DNA of 64,000 nt from Haliclona indistincta (taxonomy: Eukaryota; Porifera; Demospongiae; Haplosclerida; Chalinidae): assembly GCA_964017065.1 (NCBI GenBank), contig OZ024787.1:5219538-5283537 (forward strand), written 5' to 3'. Each line of letters opens with the position of its first letter. Position 1 is the stretch's first letter. Below the pieces are notes generated by a model. It was not told the DNA's origin. It saw only the letters and a program-made list of their open reading frames with translations, and did no database searches. Positions 32,604 to 42,961 of this stretch are shown here, one piece after another. Made by a program: the position numbers and the translations under genes.

Positions 32604-33093
32604 GAATTGCCTCACACTGCGCTTGGTTTAAGCGATCTATTCTTGAATCGCGGTAGACTATGTTCTATAGATCGTCAACAGCACGACTGTTAGCTTTCAC
32701 CCACCGTAGCTGTTTTGCCATAGCCTGTAATATTATTCACGATCAAACCCAGCCCATGATCCATGAATATTACTGCTCAAGATCTTGAGCAGTAGAATCT
32801 GATTGGTCGGTTGAAAAACTATGAATGGCAATGTTTGCTATACCCTACACGCCGTCCACCACCCACTCAATAGGCGGGGAGGGGCAGCGGCCAGACTAAC
32901 TTCCTACAAGCGCTTATGCGCCGATCATTGTCACGCCCCACCACCCCCAACATGGGGTAGGGTGGGGGATTACGTGGGGATTTGCAAGCTGTTTGCTGCC
33001 CCAGGGTGGGGCATTTGACACGATCGTATTTTTCAGTAAAACATACGTATGCAGACATAGGGACATGTAGCATAGTGTTCTCTGTTTGGACCG
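32604..33093. other. Spacer left of the retrotransposon
   Basis: No gene recognised. A C-rich segment (32930-32970) has low complexity. Confidence 0.4.
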
Positions 33094-33333
33094 TGTAGTA
33101 AACGCAGACTACTGGGCACCCTACTGAACAACTCTTAACAATCACTTGTACTTGTACTACTGTTTCTATTGTATCATGTCAGTCACTATATAAGCCCTGG
33201 TGGCCCATCTCTCATCATGCCAATGCCATGCTATGCTATGTTCAGTCTGCCTGTCAATAATCCTTTGCTGCACAGAGGTTGATTCTCTGTTACAATCACT
33301 CTGTCATCTGCTGCGTTAGCTGGCGTTACTACA
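33094..33333 (+). repeat. Left LTR
   Basis: 240 bp, TG...CA ends. CACTATATAAGCCC at about 33184 is a likely TATA box of the retrotransposon promoter. Confidence 0.95.
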
Positions 33334-33353
33334 CGCTTATTCTGGCGACGAGG

Positions 33354-36300
33354 ATGGCGACGTATGGTTCCATTGGAGAGTTTGACTCTGAGAAGGAAGA
33401 ATGGATTCCATACATCGAGCGGTTGGACGAGTACTTCATCGCTAACGGTGTTGAAGACGAGACCAAGAAGAGGGCAATTCTTCTTAGCAGTTGTGGACAC
33501 AGTACTTACCAAATTGCTCGCCGACTGTTCGCTCCAACCAAGCTCAATACCCAAACCTACGGGAAGGTTGTGGAAAGTCTAAGCGCACACTTCTCTCCAA
33601 AGCCGAAAGACATGGTGCAACGTTGCAGGTTCAACGCTCGAGTGCGGCAACCTGGAGAAAGTATCTCTACTTTCTGTGCAGAGCTTCGCAGCCTTGCCGA
33701 GCATTGCAATTTCGAAGACGCCGCTCTAGAAAACATGCTGAGGGACAGGCTGGTATGCGGGATATCAGATAGGGCTATGCAACAGAGACTGTTGAGTGAG
33801 GCTGACCTGACGTTCAAGAAAGCTTACGACCTGGCTGTGTTAATGGAATCAGTGAGGAAGGACACCAGTCAGCTACAATCAAAGCCTCAAGGTGCTGACA
33901 TACATTTTGTTCGTGGTGCTGATGCCGGTCAACACAAGTCTACACCACGTGGTCCACCGCCAAAGTTAAATCCATGCTACCGCTGTGGTGGTCGACACAA
34001 GTCTTCTGTTTGCAAATTTAAAGAAGAGAACTGCCACTTCTGTGGTAAAAGAGGACACATTTCTCGTGTTTGTCGCAGTCGTCAGCGTCAGCAGCATCCT
34101 AAGTCTCGTCCGTCTGGAGCCAAGCCTGAACACGATGCGAAACATGTCGACGTCAAGGACGCGGACACTTCCACGGTGCCGTCTGGTTCTACTGAGCAGC
34201 CTACTGATTCATCCGTCGTTGAAGATCCAGTCTACTGGACTTTTCAGCTGTCGAAGCAGGGAACTGATCCACTATTGGTGACTCTCAGCGCTGACCAAGC
34301 AGATCTACAAATGGAGATCGACACTGGTGCTTCCGTCTCCGTTATCAGCGAGGAAACCTACCTGTCTGTTTGGCCTGAAGACCAACGCCCTGTTCTGCAG
34401 AAGTCTACTGCTCAGCTGCGTACCTACTCTGGAGAACTAATGCATGTCTGTGGTTCAATTACTGTTTGTGTTTCCTACAGACAACAACAGAAGACACTAC
34501 CTCTACTCGTGGTCAGAGGAGCTGGTCGACCCTTGTTTGGACGAGATTGGATGAAGGAGATAAAGTTAGACTGGAAACTGCTACAGTCACTGCACTCTGT
34601 CAACAAGGTGGACGATCAGCTGCAATCACTCCTGGAGAACCATGCTGAAGTGTTCAGAGATGGGTTGGGGTCATTGAAAGATGTTAAAGTAACTTTGCAG
34701 ATCTCTCCTGATGCACAACCATGTTATCACAGACCACGTCCCATACCCTATGCTCTACGCTCAAGAGTGGAGAATGAGCTGTCTAGACTGGAGGAGGATG
34801 GAGTGATCGAACCTGTGGCTCACTCGGACTGGGCTGCGCCTATCGTGCCTGTCGTAAAGAGAGATGGGGCGATTCGAATCTGTGGAGACTTCAAAGTCAC
34901 TGTCAACAAAGTCGCAAAGAGAGATATGTACCCTCTTCCCAAAGTTGAAGACCTCCTGTCTACTCTCGCTGGAGGAAAGTCATTCTCAAAACTAGATCTG
35001 AGTCACGCCTATCAACAACTCCACCTCTCTGAAGAATCCAAGCCGCTAGTGACTATCAACACTACCAAGGGGCTCTATCAATACACTCGATTGCCATTTG
35101 GCGTCTCTGCAGCACCATCCATTTTCCAGCGCACAATGGAGAATTTGCTGAAGGGAATCCCCAATGTTGTAACCTATCTAGACGATATCCTAGTGACGGG
35201 GAAGACTGATGCTGAGCACCTCAAGAATCTACAGCAAGTGCTACAGAGATTGCAAGAGTCAGGGATGAGATTGAAGAGATCTAAATGCAGCTTCATGCTA
35301 CCCAAAGTGACCTATCTGGGCTACGTCATCTCATCAGAGGGTATTCACCCAGCACCTGAGAAAGTGAGGGCGATCAGAAACGCTCCGAGACCGACTAATC
35401 TATCTCAACTGAAATCATTCTTGGGTCTTCTCAATTTCTACAGTCGTTTTCTGCCCAATCAGTCCACCCTATTGGCTCCGCTGCATCGTCTTCTCAGAAA
35501 CAACACAAGCTGGGAGTGGGGTCCTGAACAGCAGAGAGCATTTGACGCAGCAAGATTCTCTCTCTCTTCATCTTCTTTCCTAATCCATTTCAACCCCAAT
35601 TTACCTCTCATTGTTTCTGCAGATGCATCTTCTTATGGAGTGGGAGCAGTACTCACCCATCAGCTAAAGGACGGTACCGAGCAGCCGGTTGCCTTCTCAT
35701 CTCGAACATTATCCCCAGCAGAAAAAAACTATGCACAAATAGATAAGGAGGGACTGGCCATTGTTTTTGCTGTCACGAAGTTCCGACAGTACCTCTTGGG
35801 ACGTTCATTCGAACTGAAGACTGATCACAAGCCACTGACTGAACTGTTTGCACCTGATCGAGCAATATCTCAGATGTCGTCAGCTCGTATTCAGCGATGG
35901 AATCTGATCCTCAGCAGTTTTGATTACACCATTCAGTACAAGAAGGGTTGTGAGAATGTAGAAGCTGATACTCTAAGTCGTTTGCCTTTGCCTGAAACTC
36001 CTATTGATGTTCCCCTTCCAGGTGAAACAGTGCTGCTACTTCAGAGTCTCCAGCAATCACCTATCACTGCTACGCAGATCAAGCTCTGGACTAACCAAGA
36101 CCCTCTCCTGCTTCAAGTTCGAAACTTTGTGTCGAACGGTTGGCCATACTCTGTGTCAGAAGAGATCCAACCTTTCTTTCGTCGTCGATCAGAGCTGACT
36201 CTACTTGATGGTTGTATCATGTGGGGCAGTCGTGTCATCATTCCTGCAGCTGGACGCTCAGCAACACTTGATGAGCTACACATCGCTCACCCTGGAATTT

Positions 36301-37184
36301 CCCGGATGAAAGGATTGGCACGTAGCTACCTTTGGTGGCCTGGTGTTGACACTGATCTCGAAAACAAAGTCAAGTCATGTTCAGAATGTCAACTCCATCA
36401 AAATGCTCCTGCAAAAGCTCCCCTCCATCCATGGGAATGGCCTGAGAGACCATGGGCTCGATTACATATTGACTTTGCCGGACCGTGTTTTAGAGACAAA
36501 ACCTTCTTAGTCATTGTGGATGCTCACTCCAAGTGGTTAGAGATCATCGAGTCAAGACAAACAGCTGAATCTACCATCCGCCACTTGCAGACGCTGTTCT
36601 CAACTCATGGTCTACCTGAGATTATTGTCTCTGATAATGGTCCAGCATTCCGTAGTGAGGAGTTCAAGGACTATTTGTCTTCCAATGGAATTCGACATAT
36701 TCAGTCAGCGCCATATCACCCTGCATCTAATGGTCTGGCTGAACGAGCTGTCCAATCATTCAAGCGCTCCATGAAAAAATCCACTGGTTCTCTCGCTGTC
36801 CAGCTGAATGAGTTTCTCTTCAGATATCGTATTACACCTCACACAACCACGGGGAGAACTCCAGCAGAGCTACTAATGGGGAGGAGGCTTAGGTCTCGGT
36901 TATCCTTGTTGTTGCCCAATGCAGCATCAAAGGTACACAAAGCACAGGAAGCTCAGAGAAAGACCCATGACCATCATACCAAGCTGAGAACATTCTCCAT
37001 CTCTGATCCTGTGTTTGTCCGCAATTTCAACAACAAGACCCCTCTATGGTTGAGTGGACATATCAAAGAAAAAACTGGTCCTCTCTCGTACAAGGTTTCT
37101 CTGGACGATGGACGCATCATTAGACGTCATGTGGACCATATTCGCCACAGAACTGCTACCATGCAGAGAACCTGCAGGTGTTGA
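33354..37184 (+). CDS. Gag-Pol polyprotein of the Gypsy element (1276 aa)
   Basis: One open frame. An in-frame TTG further upstream is ignored in favour of ATG 33354, just behind the primer-binding region. In order: Gag with a retrotransposon-gag region (RVRQPGESISTFCAELRSL); two CCHC zinc knuckles near residues 206-240 (CYRCGGRHKSSVC, CHFCGKRGHISRVC); aspartic protease with IDTGASVSVI near 321; reverse transcriptase with KLDLSHAYQQL, TRLPFGVSAAP and YLDDILVTG near 607; RNase H with ADASSYGVGAV near 756; and integrase with the HHCC finger (HIAHPGISRMKG, CSECQLH near 975-1010) and D-D-E residues in HIDFAGP, VSDNGPAF and NGLAERAV near 1038, 1092 and 1125. It ends at TGA 37182-37184. A typical tail (RRSNRNRRPPDRYSP) follows in another frame, so the last part has been frameshifted. 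Confidence 0.95.
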   Translation: MATYGSIGEFDSEKEEWIPYIERLDEYFIANGVEDETKKRAILLSSCGHSTYQIARRLFAPTKLNTQTYGKVVESLSAHFSPKPKDMVQRCRFNARVRQPGESISTFCAELRSLAEHCNFEDAALENMLRDRLVCGISDRAMQQRLLSEADLTFKKAYDLAVLMESVRKDTSQLQSKPQGADIHFVRGADAGQHKSTPRGPPPKLNPCYRCGGRHKSSVCKFKEENCHFCGKRGHISRVCRSRQRQQHPKSRPSGAKPEHDAKHVDVKDADTSTVPSGSTEQPTDSSVVEDPVYWTFQLSKQGTDPLLVTLSADQADLQMEIDTGASVSVISEETYLSVWPEDQRPVLQKSTAQLRTYSGELMHVCGSITVCVSYRQQQKTLPLLVVRGAGRPLFGRDWMKEIKLDWKLLQSLHSVNKVDDQLQSLLENHAEVFRDGLGSLKDVKVTLQISPDAQPCYHRPRPIPYALRSRVENELSRLEEDGVIEPVAHSDWAAPIVPVVKRDGAIRICGDFKVTVNKVAKRDMYPLPKVEDLLSTLAGGKSFSKLDLSHAYQQLHLSEESKPLVTINTTKGLYQYTRLPFGVSAAPSIFQRTMENLLKGIPNVVTYLDDILVTGKTDAEHLKNLQQVLQRLQESGMRLKRSKCSFMLPKVTYLGYVISSEGIHPAPEKVRAIRNAPRPTNLSQLKSFLGLLNFYSRFLPNQSTLLAPLHRLLRNNTSWEWGPEQQRAFDAARFSLSSSSFLIHFNPNLPLIVSADASSYGVGAVLTHQLKDGTEQPVAFSSRTLSPAEKNYAQIDKEGLAIVFAVTKFRQYLLGRSFELKTDHKPLTELFAPDRAISQMSSARIQRWNLILSSFDYTIQYKKGCENVEADTLSRLPLPETPIDVPLPGETVLLLQSLQQSPITATQIKLWTNQDPLLLQVRNFVSNGWPYSVSEEIQPFFRRRSELTLLDGCIMWGSRVIIPAAGRSATLDELHIAHPGISRMKGLARSYLWWPGVDTDLENKVKSCSECQLHQNAPAKAPLHPWEWPERPWARLHIDFAGPCFRDKTFLVIVDAHSKWLEIIESRQTAESTIRHLQTLFSTHGLPEIIVSDNGPAFRSEEFKDYLSSNGIRHIQSAPYHPASNGLAERAVQSFKRSMKKSTGSLAVQLNEFLFRYRITPHTTTGRTPAELLMGRRLRSRLSLLLPNAASKVHKAQEAQRKTHDHHTKLRTFSISDPVFVRNFNNKTPLWLSGHIKEKTGPLSYKVSLDDGRIIRRHVDHIRHRTATMQRTCRC

Positions 37185-37339
37185 CAATCAATTTGATCTG
37201 ATTCCATCGCAACCCACTGTTGTACATGTACCACCTGTTTCATCTCCTCCTCAACCAGTTCAGAGATTACCTCTTCGACGTTCTAATAGGAACCGTCGTC
37301 CTCCTGACAGATATTCTCCAAGCAAAGAAGGGAGGAATA

Positions 37340-37579
37340 TGTAGTAAACGCAGACTACTGGGCACCCTACTGAACAACTCTTAACAATCACTTGTACTTG
37401 TACTACTGTTTCTATTGTATCATGTCAGTCACTATATAAGCCCTGGTGGCCCATCTCTCATCATGCCAATGCCATGCTATGCTATGTTCAGTCTGCCTGT
37501 CAATAATCCTTTGCTGCACAGAGGTTGATTCTCTGTTACAATCACTCTGTCATCTGCTGCGTTAGCTGGCGTTACTACA
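37340..37579 (+). repeat. Right LTR
   Basis: 240 bp, matches the left LTR with no difference noticed on reading. Confidence 0.95.
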
Positions 37580-38477
37580 GACCGTATAGTGGGTTGGTAG
37601 AAGAGTACTTTTTTTCAAGAAAGTCCCCTAATATTATGGGTCGTTTTTATGTAAAAAGTCCCCTAATATTATGGGTCTTTTTTATGTACAAAAGATCCCT
37701 AATATTATGGGTCTTTTTTATGTACTCTAGTCCCTTAATATTATGGGGCTTTTTTATGTACAGAGCCTCTCTTATATGGAGCCTTTTTATGTACAATTAT
37801 AGTCTCTATTCATTAAGGATTCACCCCATGCTCCACCCACATACATAAAAAGGACCCATAATAGATCAACCAGATAACACTATCCATGGGACAATTTTAT
37901 GTACAATAATTACTCACCATACATTAAGGATTCACCCCATGCTCCACCCACATACATAAAAAGGACCCATAATAAGATCAACCAGATAACACTATCCATG
38001 GGACAATTTTATGTACGATGCATATACTTCACTGCAGGGATCATGAATTAATGTTGGCTCCATGCACCCACTGTGCTCTGCATAAACTTCATTGGAGGTT
38101 CTGCTTGGCTCAAACCAGCAAGCTAGCTCTTAAGACCCAGCCACCCGCTTGCCTTTTGTATTTCTCTTATTTATTATTTTATTATAGTTTATTACTATTA
38201 TAATTATTGCCAAAACAAAGCAATGCAACAAATAATTTATAACACAATACAGAAGAATATGCCTTTGACAATGCTAAATACATGATGGATAAAGATATAG
38301 AGCTATAATGATTAATTCAGTTAATAGACAGAACACAAAAGCACACTGGTCCCTGATGTAGTAGATTCTGCAGCTGTGAGCAGTGACATAGACACAAGTC
38401 AGTTGAAGTCGGCAAAGTCATGGGTTAAGCAGCACATCTGTCCGTCATGCAATATTGATTGTCTAGTGTACATGTAT

Positions 38478-39688
38478 TATGCCACGCGGTAGTCGTGGCA
38501 TATTTAGGGTTGGGCGGAAAATAAGATGGCGGCTACACTTAGGCTAAACGCAATAATTCACGTATATCTTGGCTTTTGACGACATCAGGGGTATTTTAAC
38601 TACCTAGGGGCTATCCTAAGAGATAAGCGCTTACAATGAGTCTGATAATAAAGACTATAAGGCAAGTTGCTACGGGCATGGAAAGATGGCGTCTCGCCCG
38701 GAGGCACTGCTACGGCACTGCCATATCTTCGCCGTACGGGCGTTTCAAGCTAATCTAACGCTCTAAAGCTCTTTGCACGATTTGTGCGATTACAAAGAGA
38801 CCTTCAGAAGCAAAAGAAATCAGGTCTAAGGTGGTAAACCAGAGTTCACGTGGTCACCCGTTTGTTCATCTTCTTTCTTCTTCTTATTCTTCTTCTTCAG
38901 AGAGCCTAGCGCCGTGGCTAGTGAGCTATTCAAGACAAAACCTACACAGAAACTACACTAGTCGTTGGGAGCAGTGCACCTGATATCTATTTAAGCCTAA
39001 AACACTAGCAGAAGCGAGTATTTCCAGGAAAACAGCGATTTTTGGTCCGTAACAGACTCCATTCCATCATTCTGTTTGAACTCCGTTACTAGGTTACGCC
39101 TACTCGCGCAGGCAATTATTCTAATACAAGCGCACCTTAGTACAATTGCTTGGAACGCGAGTGCTGCTGCCACTAGCAGTGTTCACAGCAGACAACGAGC
39201 AAATCGTCATTGTTACACTGGATTTGTTTCTTCAGGCTTGTAAGAATGCTTAAGCTTAGCTAATGTTGCATGGTACGTCTTGCATGCATGCAGTGCAGAG
39301 TCGATCGCCAGCAGTGCATGCAGTCAGCTGAAATACTAGGCTCTTTACACTGTATTAGCATAAGTGCCAACTAAGTCATTAATAAAAAAAGAAAAGAAAC
39401 AAGTAATAAAAACATTTTAACCAAAATGCATGAGATTTAGGGTTGATATATTTATCGAAAAAGTATGGAAACAAGATTTTGAAATGAAAAGGATTGTAAC
39501 AATAGCAGTATAATGCTACCTCCCTAAATTAACTGCTTTCGATAGTTGTGGTTAATTTAATAGGGAGGTAGCATTATACTGCTATTGTTACAATCCTTTT
39601 CATTTCAAAATCTTGTTTCCATACTTTTTCGATAAATATATCAACCCTAAATCTCATGCATTTTGGTTAAAATGTTTTTATTACTTGT
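38478..39688. mobile_element. Insertion nested in the left arm
   Basis: The left and right arms are collinear except for this segment, which splits GTACATGTAT from TCTACTTGG. It starts with a small palindrome (TATGCCACG, 7 bases, CGTGGCATA), has a moderately GC-rich non-coding body, and ends with a large hairpin (39399-39688). It may be one insertion or two nested ones. Confidence 0.7.
39399..39688. repeat. Near-perfect hairpin, arms about 135 bp
   Basis: 39399-39533 and 39551-39688 are inverted copies that differ only by a few bases near the tip, with a 17-base loop TGCTTTCGATAGTTGTG. The outer ends are ACAAGTAATAAAAACATT and its complement. Confidence 0.95.
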
Positions 39689-40002
39689 TCTACTTGGATT
39701 GGCATGCATACATGTAACTGTAAAGATATCATAGTGCGTATGTGATATAAGTCATTATTTTAAATGCTAACACCAGCATTCAGCACTATGAGTGAGTTTC
39801 AGTGGAAGGCAATGCCATCCATCAGACACAAATGGTGTTCAATCATTAAACAAGTGCTCAATTGACTCACTTACCGAAAGGATAAGATGACTCTTGAGCC
39901 TATAGCTAGCGGCCTCCCTATATTATTTGAAAGGAAAACAGTAGAAACAATCAAGAGATCTTCTTCAAGACAAGGTGTAAGAATGAAACACAGAGTGATC
40001 AG

Positions 40003-40435
40003 GTGAAGGAAGAGAGTGCTGTTGATATCACTGTGATAGTGACCAGGTTGAGACAGCAGAGAATGATGGTTGTGCAGAGTGAGGTATATTAGTGTAACAT
40101 ACTAACTGCATGTTGTAATGCGTCTATTGTAGCGGCAATACATATTCATATATATGATGCTATACTGGAGAAGATCACGTGTGGTGAGACTGAGGTCCCT
40201 ACCGATGGATTCCCTGCTGAGCAAGCAGCACTCAAGCTACTCGATTCCAACGACAAATACAGACTGCAGGATCAGTTTGAGGTTATTGTTTATTTTGTTG
40301 TTGTTTTACATGTAGTTGTTGTCCAAACTCACTCGTAATGCTAATAAGAGATGATTTGCTACAGCGCTCAGTTTTCCTGATAAAAATCGCACCAATGACT
40401 ATCTGCCCAGTGTGTGGAGTCAAGTACATCGTAGC
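40003..40435 (+). pseudogene. Captured exons of a receptor-type protein tyrosine phosphatase, decayed
   Basis: Three exon-like pieces lie in transcription order. 40003-40083 encodes VTRLRQQRMMVVQSE between AG and GTATAT. 40133-40281 encodes QYIFIY and then, after a 2-base (AT) insertion that shifts the frame, DAILEKITCGETEVPTD. About 40365-40432 encodes FPDKNRTNDYLPSVWSQVH before GTAGCA. These correspond to the R-x-QR-x-x-MVQT-x-EQY-x-FI-[HY]-DAILE-x-[VI]-TCG-x-TEVP region at the end of phosphatase domain D1, and the KNR-x-x-D-x-LP start of D2, of receptor PTPs. Intron positions are kept, so genomic DNA rather than cDNA was captured. The catalytic HC-x5-R loop is not included. Confidence 0.75.
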
Positions 40436-41429
40436 AAACAATAACCATTTTTTACTGTAGATGAGAATGTATGAAATTCACTCATTCTGTGTTTCATTTC
40501 ATACTCACTCACATAATTATGTATGAAACTCACTGATAGTGCTGAATGCTGGTGTTAGCATTTCTAAATTAAAATATAATGACTGATATCACATAATGCT
40601 ACTCTGCATATCTTTACAGTTACATGTATGCATGCCAATCCAAGTAGAATACATGTACACTAGACAATCAATATTGCATGACGGACAGATGTGCTGCTTA
40701 ACCCATGACTTTGCCGACTTCAACTGACTTGTGTCTATGTCACTGCTCACAGCTGCAGAATCTACTACATCAGGGACCAGTGTGCTTTTGTGTTCTGTCT
40801 ATTAACTGAATTAATCATTATAGCTCTATATCTTTATCCATCATGTATTTAGCATTGTCAAAGGCATATTCTTCTGTATTGTGTTATAAATTATTTGTTG
40901 CATTGCTTTGTTTTGGCAATAATTATAATAGTAATAAACTATAATAAAATAATAATAACAATAAGAGAAATACAAAAGGCAAGCGGGTGGCTGGGTCTTA
41001 AGAGCTAGCTTGCTGGTTTGAGCCAAGCAGAACCTCCAATGAAGTTTATGCAGAGCACAGTGGGTGCATGGAGCCAACATTAATTCATGATCCCTGCAGT
41101 GAAGTATATGCATCGTACATAAAATTGTCCCATGGATAGTGTTATCTGGTTGATCTATTATGGGTCCTTTTTATGTATGTGGGTGGAGCATGGGGTGAAT
41201 CCTTAATGAATAGAGACTATAATTGTACATAAAAAGGCTCCATATAAGAGAGGCTCTGTACATAAAAAAGCCCCATAATATTAAGGGACTAGAGTACATA
41301 AAAAAGACCCATAATATTAGGGATCTTTTGTACATAAAAAAGACCCATAATATTAGGGGACTTTTTACATAAAAAGGACCCATAATATTAGGGGACTTTC
41401 TTGAAAAAAAGTACTCTTCTACCAACCCA

Positions 41430-42836
41430 TTAATTTCCGAGACCCACTGCATACTTCAACTGTGTCCGCCACTAAATGGTGCATTATTGTGTCGCAAGCA
41501 GGATTTGTAGCAAACATTAGCATACTACAAAATAATAGAGAAATTGCGCACTTTCTTTGTGTGGGAATTTTCACTGTGTGTACGGGATGTTTTTTCCCTA
41601 TAGGATCGTGTGCACAAGCACACAAAATCCCACAGCAGAGGACTGATCTCTTTAATGCAGTCATCAAGACTAAATGAGGTAAGATCTAGTGCTCTATCCT
41701 TGTGCTTTCTAATTTCTTGTAGTATAGCATCATTTAGAACAACCCCTGCTTCGTGCAATAAAGTTTCGGCACTTTGTAGTTGTGGTCTCTCTTGTTCTTG
41801 CATGTTGTATGCTGGTGTACACTGGTACAAAGCATGTGTTAAGCATTTTAGTAAGTCTCCATTACTAGGATATAACACTGTACCAAGTCGAGGGGCTACA
41901 CATCTGTAGCTCATGTGTGGTTCTAAATGTAGGATTAACTGATTTAGCAACCACTTATTAGTAAACGTGATTGTACCATCACCCACATCTAGATTTAAAC
42001 AACTATTTTCCTCGCCCACAGGATATTTCATGCGAAACAATGTGGCAGCTTGTGGGAGAAGAATAGCCTTGTCTTGTTGTAGCAACTTGGCAATGTGTAT
42101 TACTGTTTTCAGGACTGCCTGATTCACTACTGAAGTACTCTCATCTTCAAGAGTCATACTCCATAGTGTTATGCATGACTGTAGACTTTGCTCTGACGTT
42201 TGCTGCTCTTTCTCCAAATTTTTGAGTATTACCAAGTGCAAGTCATAACATGATCTGCACAAGGTGTCTTCCTGATTTATGTACACACTAAATTCAGTGT
42301 TTGCATTAAGGATTTTGCAAACTGTAGTTGCATCTGGGCTGTGGCGATAATAGGCACTTTGCCTAGCTTTGGGTTTAGAACCACAGCCAGCACATGGCTC
42401 ATGGGAATGTACCTTTTGATACAGGAGTTGGTAGTGCTGATTACACAATATAATCACAATATCTTGTGATTGCAGTGCTTCACAAAAAGACTTTTGGTAT
42501 TCAGCAGATGGTGTAATTATTTTTGATGTCGCCTCACATTCTGGATACACGCACTTGCTTTTATCAGTTGGTTTCTCTATATCTTTTTTCCACACGGGAA
42601 TATATTCTACATCAGAACCATGCCTGACTGCCTCTCTTTGATGCGAACGACAGAGGCAACTATTGTCTGGAACTATAGTACCTGTGTGCATGCTGTTGTA
42701 AAAAGAGTTGCACTTCACTTGCTAGTTTGCTGAAGTGGTCATATCTCTGCTGCTCTTTCCCACACAAATAACATGGGCCACAATGACCACTATGGCATGC
42801 TGAGGTGACTTTGGGGCACTTAGTTGAAGGATCCAT
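41430..42836 (-). pseudogene. Cysteine-rich uncharacterised protein, frameshifted and cut by the long-TIR element
   Basis: A minus-strand reading frame opens at ATG 42836 (MDPSTKCPK; CGPCYLCGKEQQRYDHF) but shifts frame near 42690 into SCLCRSHQREAVRHGSDVEY. It then runs for almost 390 codons with several C-x2-C and C-x4-C pairs (KCVYPECEATSKI, ILCNQHYQLLY, CAGCGSKPKARQS, LCRSCYDLH), TFTNKWLLNQLILHL and LLWDFVCLCTRS. A second shift near 41550 changes KKVRNFSI into the frame reading SMLMFATNPACDTIMHHLVAD and VEVCSGSRKL. Coding similarity ends at about 41430, the outer end of the long-inverted-repeat element. The long frame has no ATG of its own (first codon GTG). The protein resembles an uncharacterised multi-copy family I associate with sponge and cnidarian genomes, possibly mobile-element-derived; this is memory, not a search. 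Confidence 0.7.
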
Positions 42837-42961
42837 TTGCCTAGAAACAGTACAGTATGTATGCAATGTGGTTAGACAGACCTAAGTAGTGAAATACCTC
42901 TAGGGCAATATTGTTTTGATAGACACAGAAGTTATGGTAATCGGCAAGTGCTTTGAATATA

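Larger units (their letters stand above)
33094..37579 (+). mobile_element. Complete Ty3/Gypsy LTR retrotransposon
   Basis: Two 240-bp long terminal repeats (33094-33333 and 37340-37579), starting TGTAGTAAACGC and ending GTTACTACA, enclose a gag-pol frame. The flanking 5-bp direct repeats GACCG (33089-33093 and 37580-37584) are the target-site duplication. A purine-rich tract AAAGAAGGGAGGAATA precedes the right LTR. A primer-binding site may be TGGCGACGAGGATGG, ten bases after the left LTR (weak). The LTRs look identical by eye, so the insertion is recent. The element sits right beside the end of the long-inverted-repeat element at 37590. Confidence 0.96.
37590..41429. mobile_element. Long-terminal-inverted-repeat element with captured host exons
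   Basis: The left arm (37590-38477, continued at 39689-39799) is mirrored by the right arm (41429 back to 40649, continued at 40648-40524). The total arm is about 0.9-1.0 kb. The arms start TGGGTTGGTAGAAGAGTACT and contain repeated CCCTAATATTATGGGTC units. The unique centre (39800-40523) holds decayed receptor-phosphatase exons. The left arm is interrupted by a 1.2-kb insertion (38478-39688) and carries an internal 111-bp tandem duplication (37811-38016) that the right arm lacks. No transposase frame is present, so the element is non-autonomous, and its superfamily is undetermined. Confidence 0.85.

Noticed and set aside
37525..38203. Frames with repeated SPLILWVFFMY (also at 40841-41452)
   Set aside because: They come from the repeated CCCTAATATTATGGGTC units in the arms of the long-TIR element.
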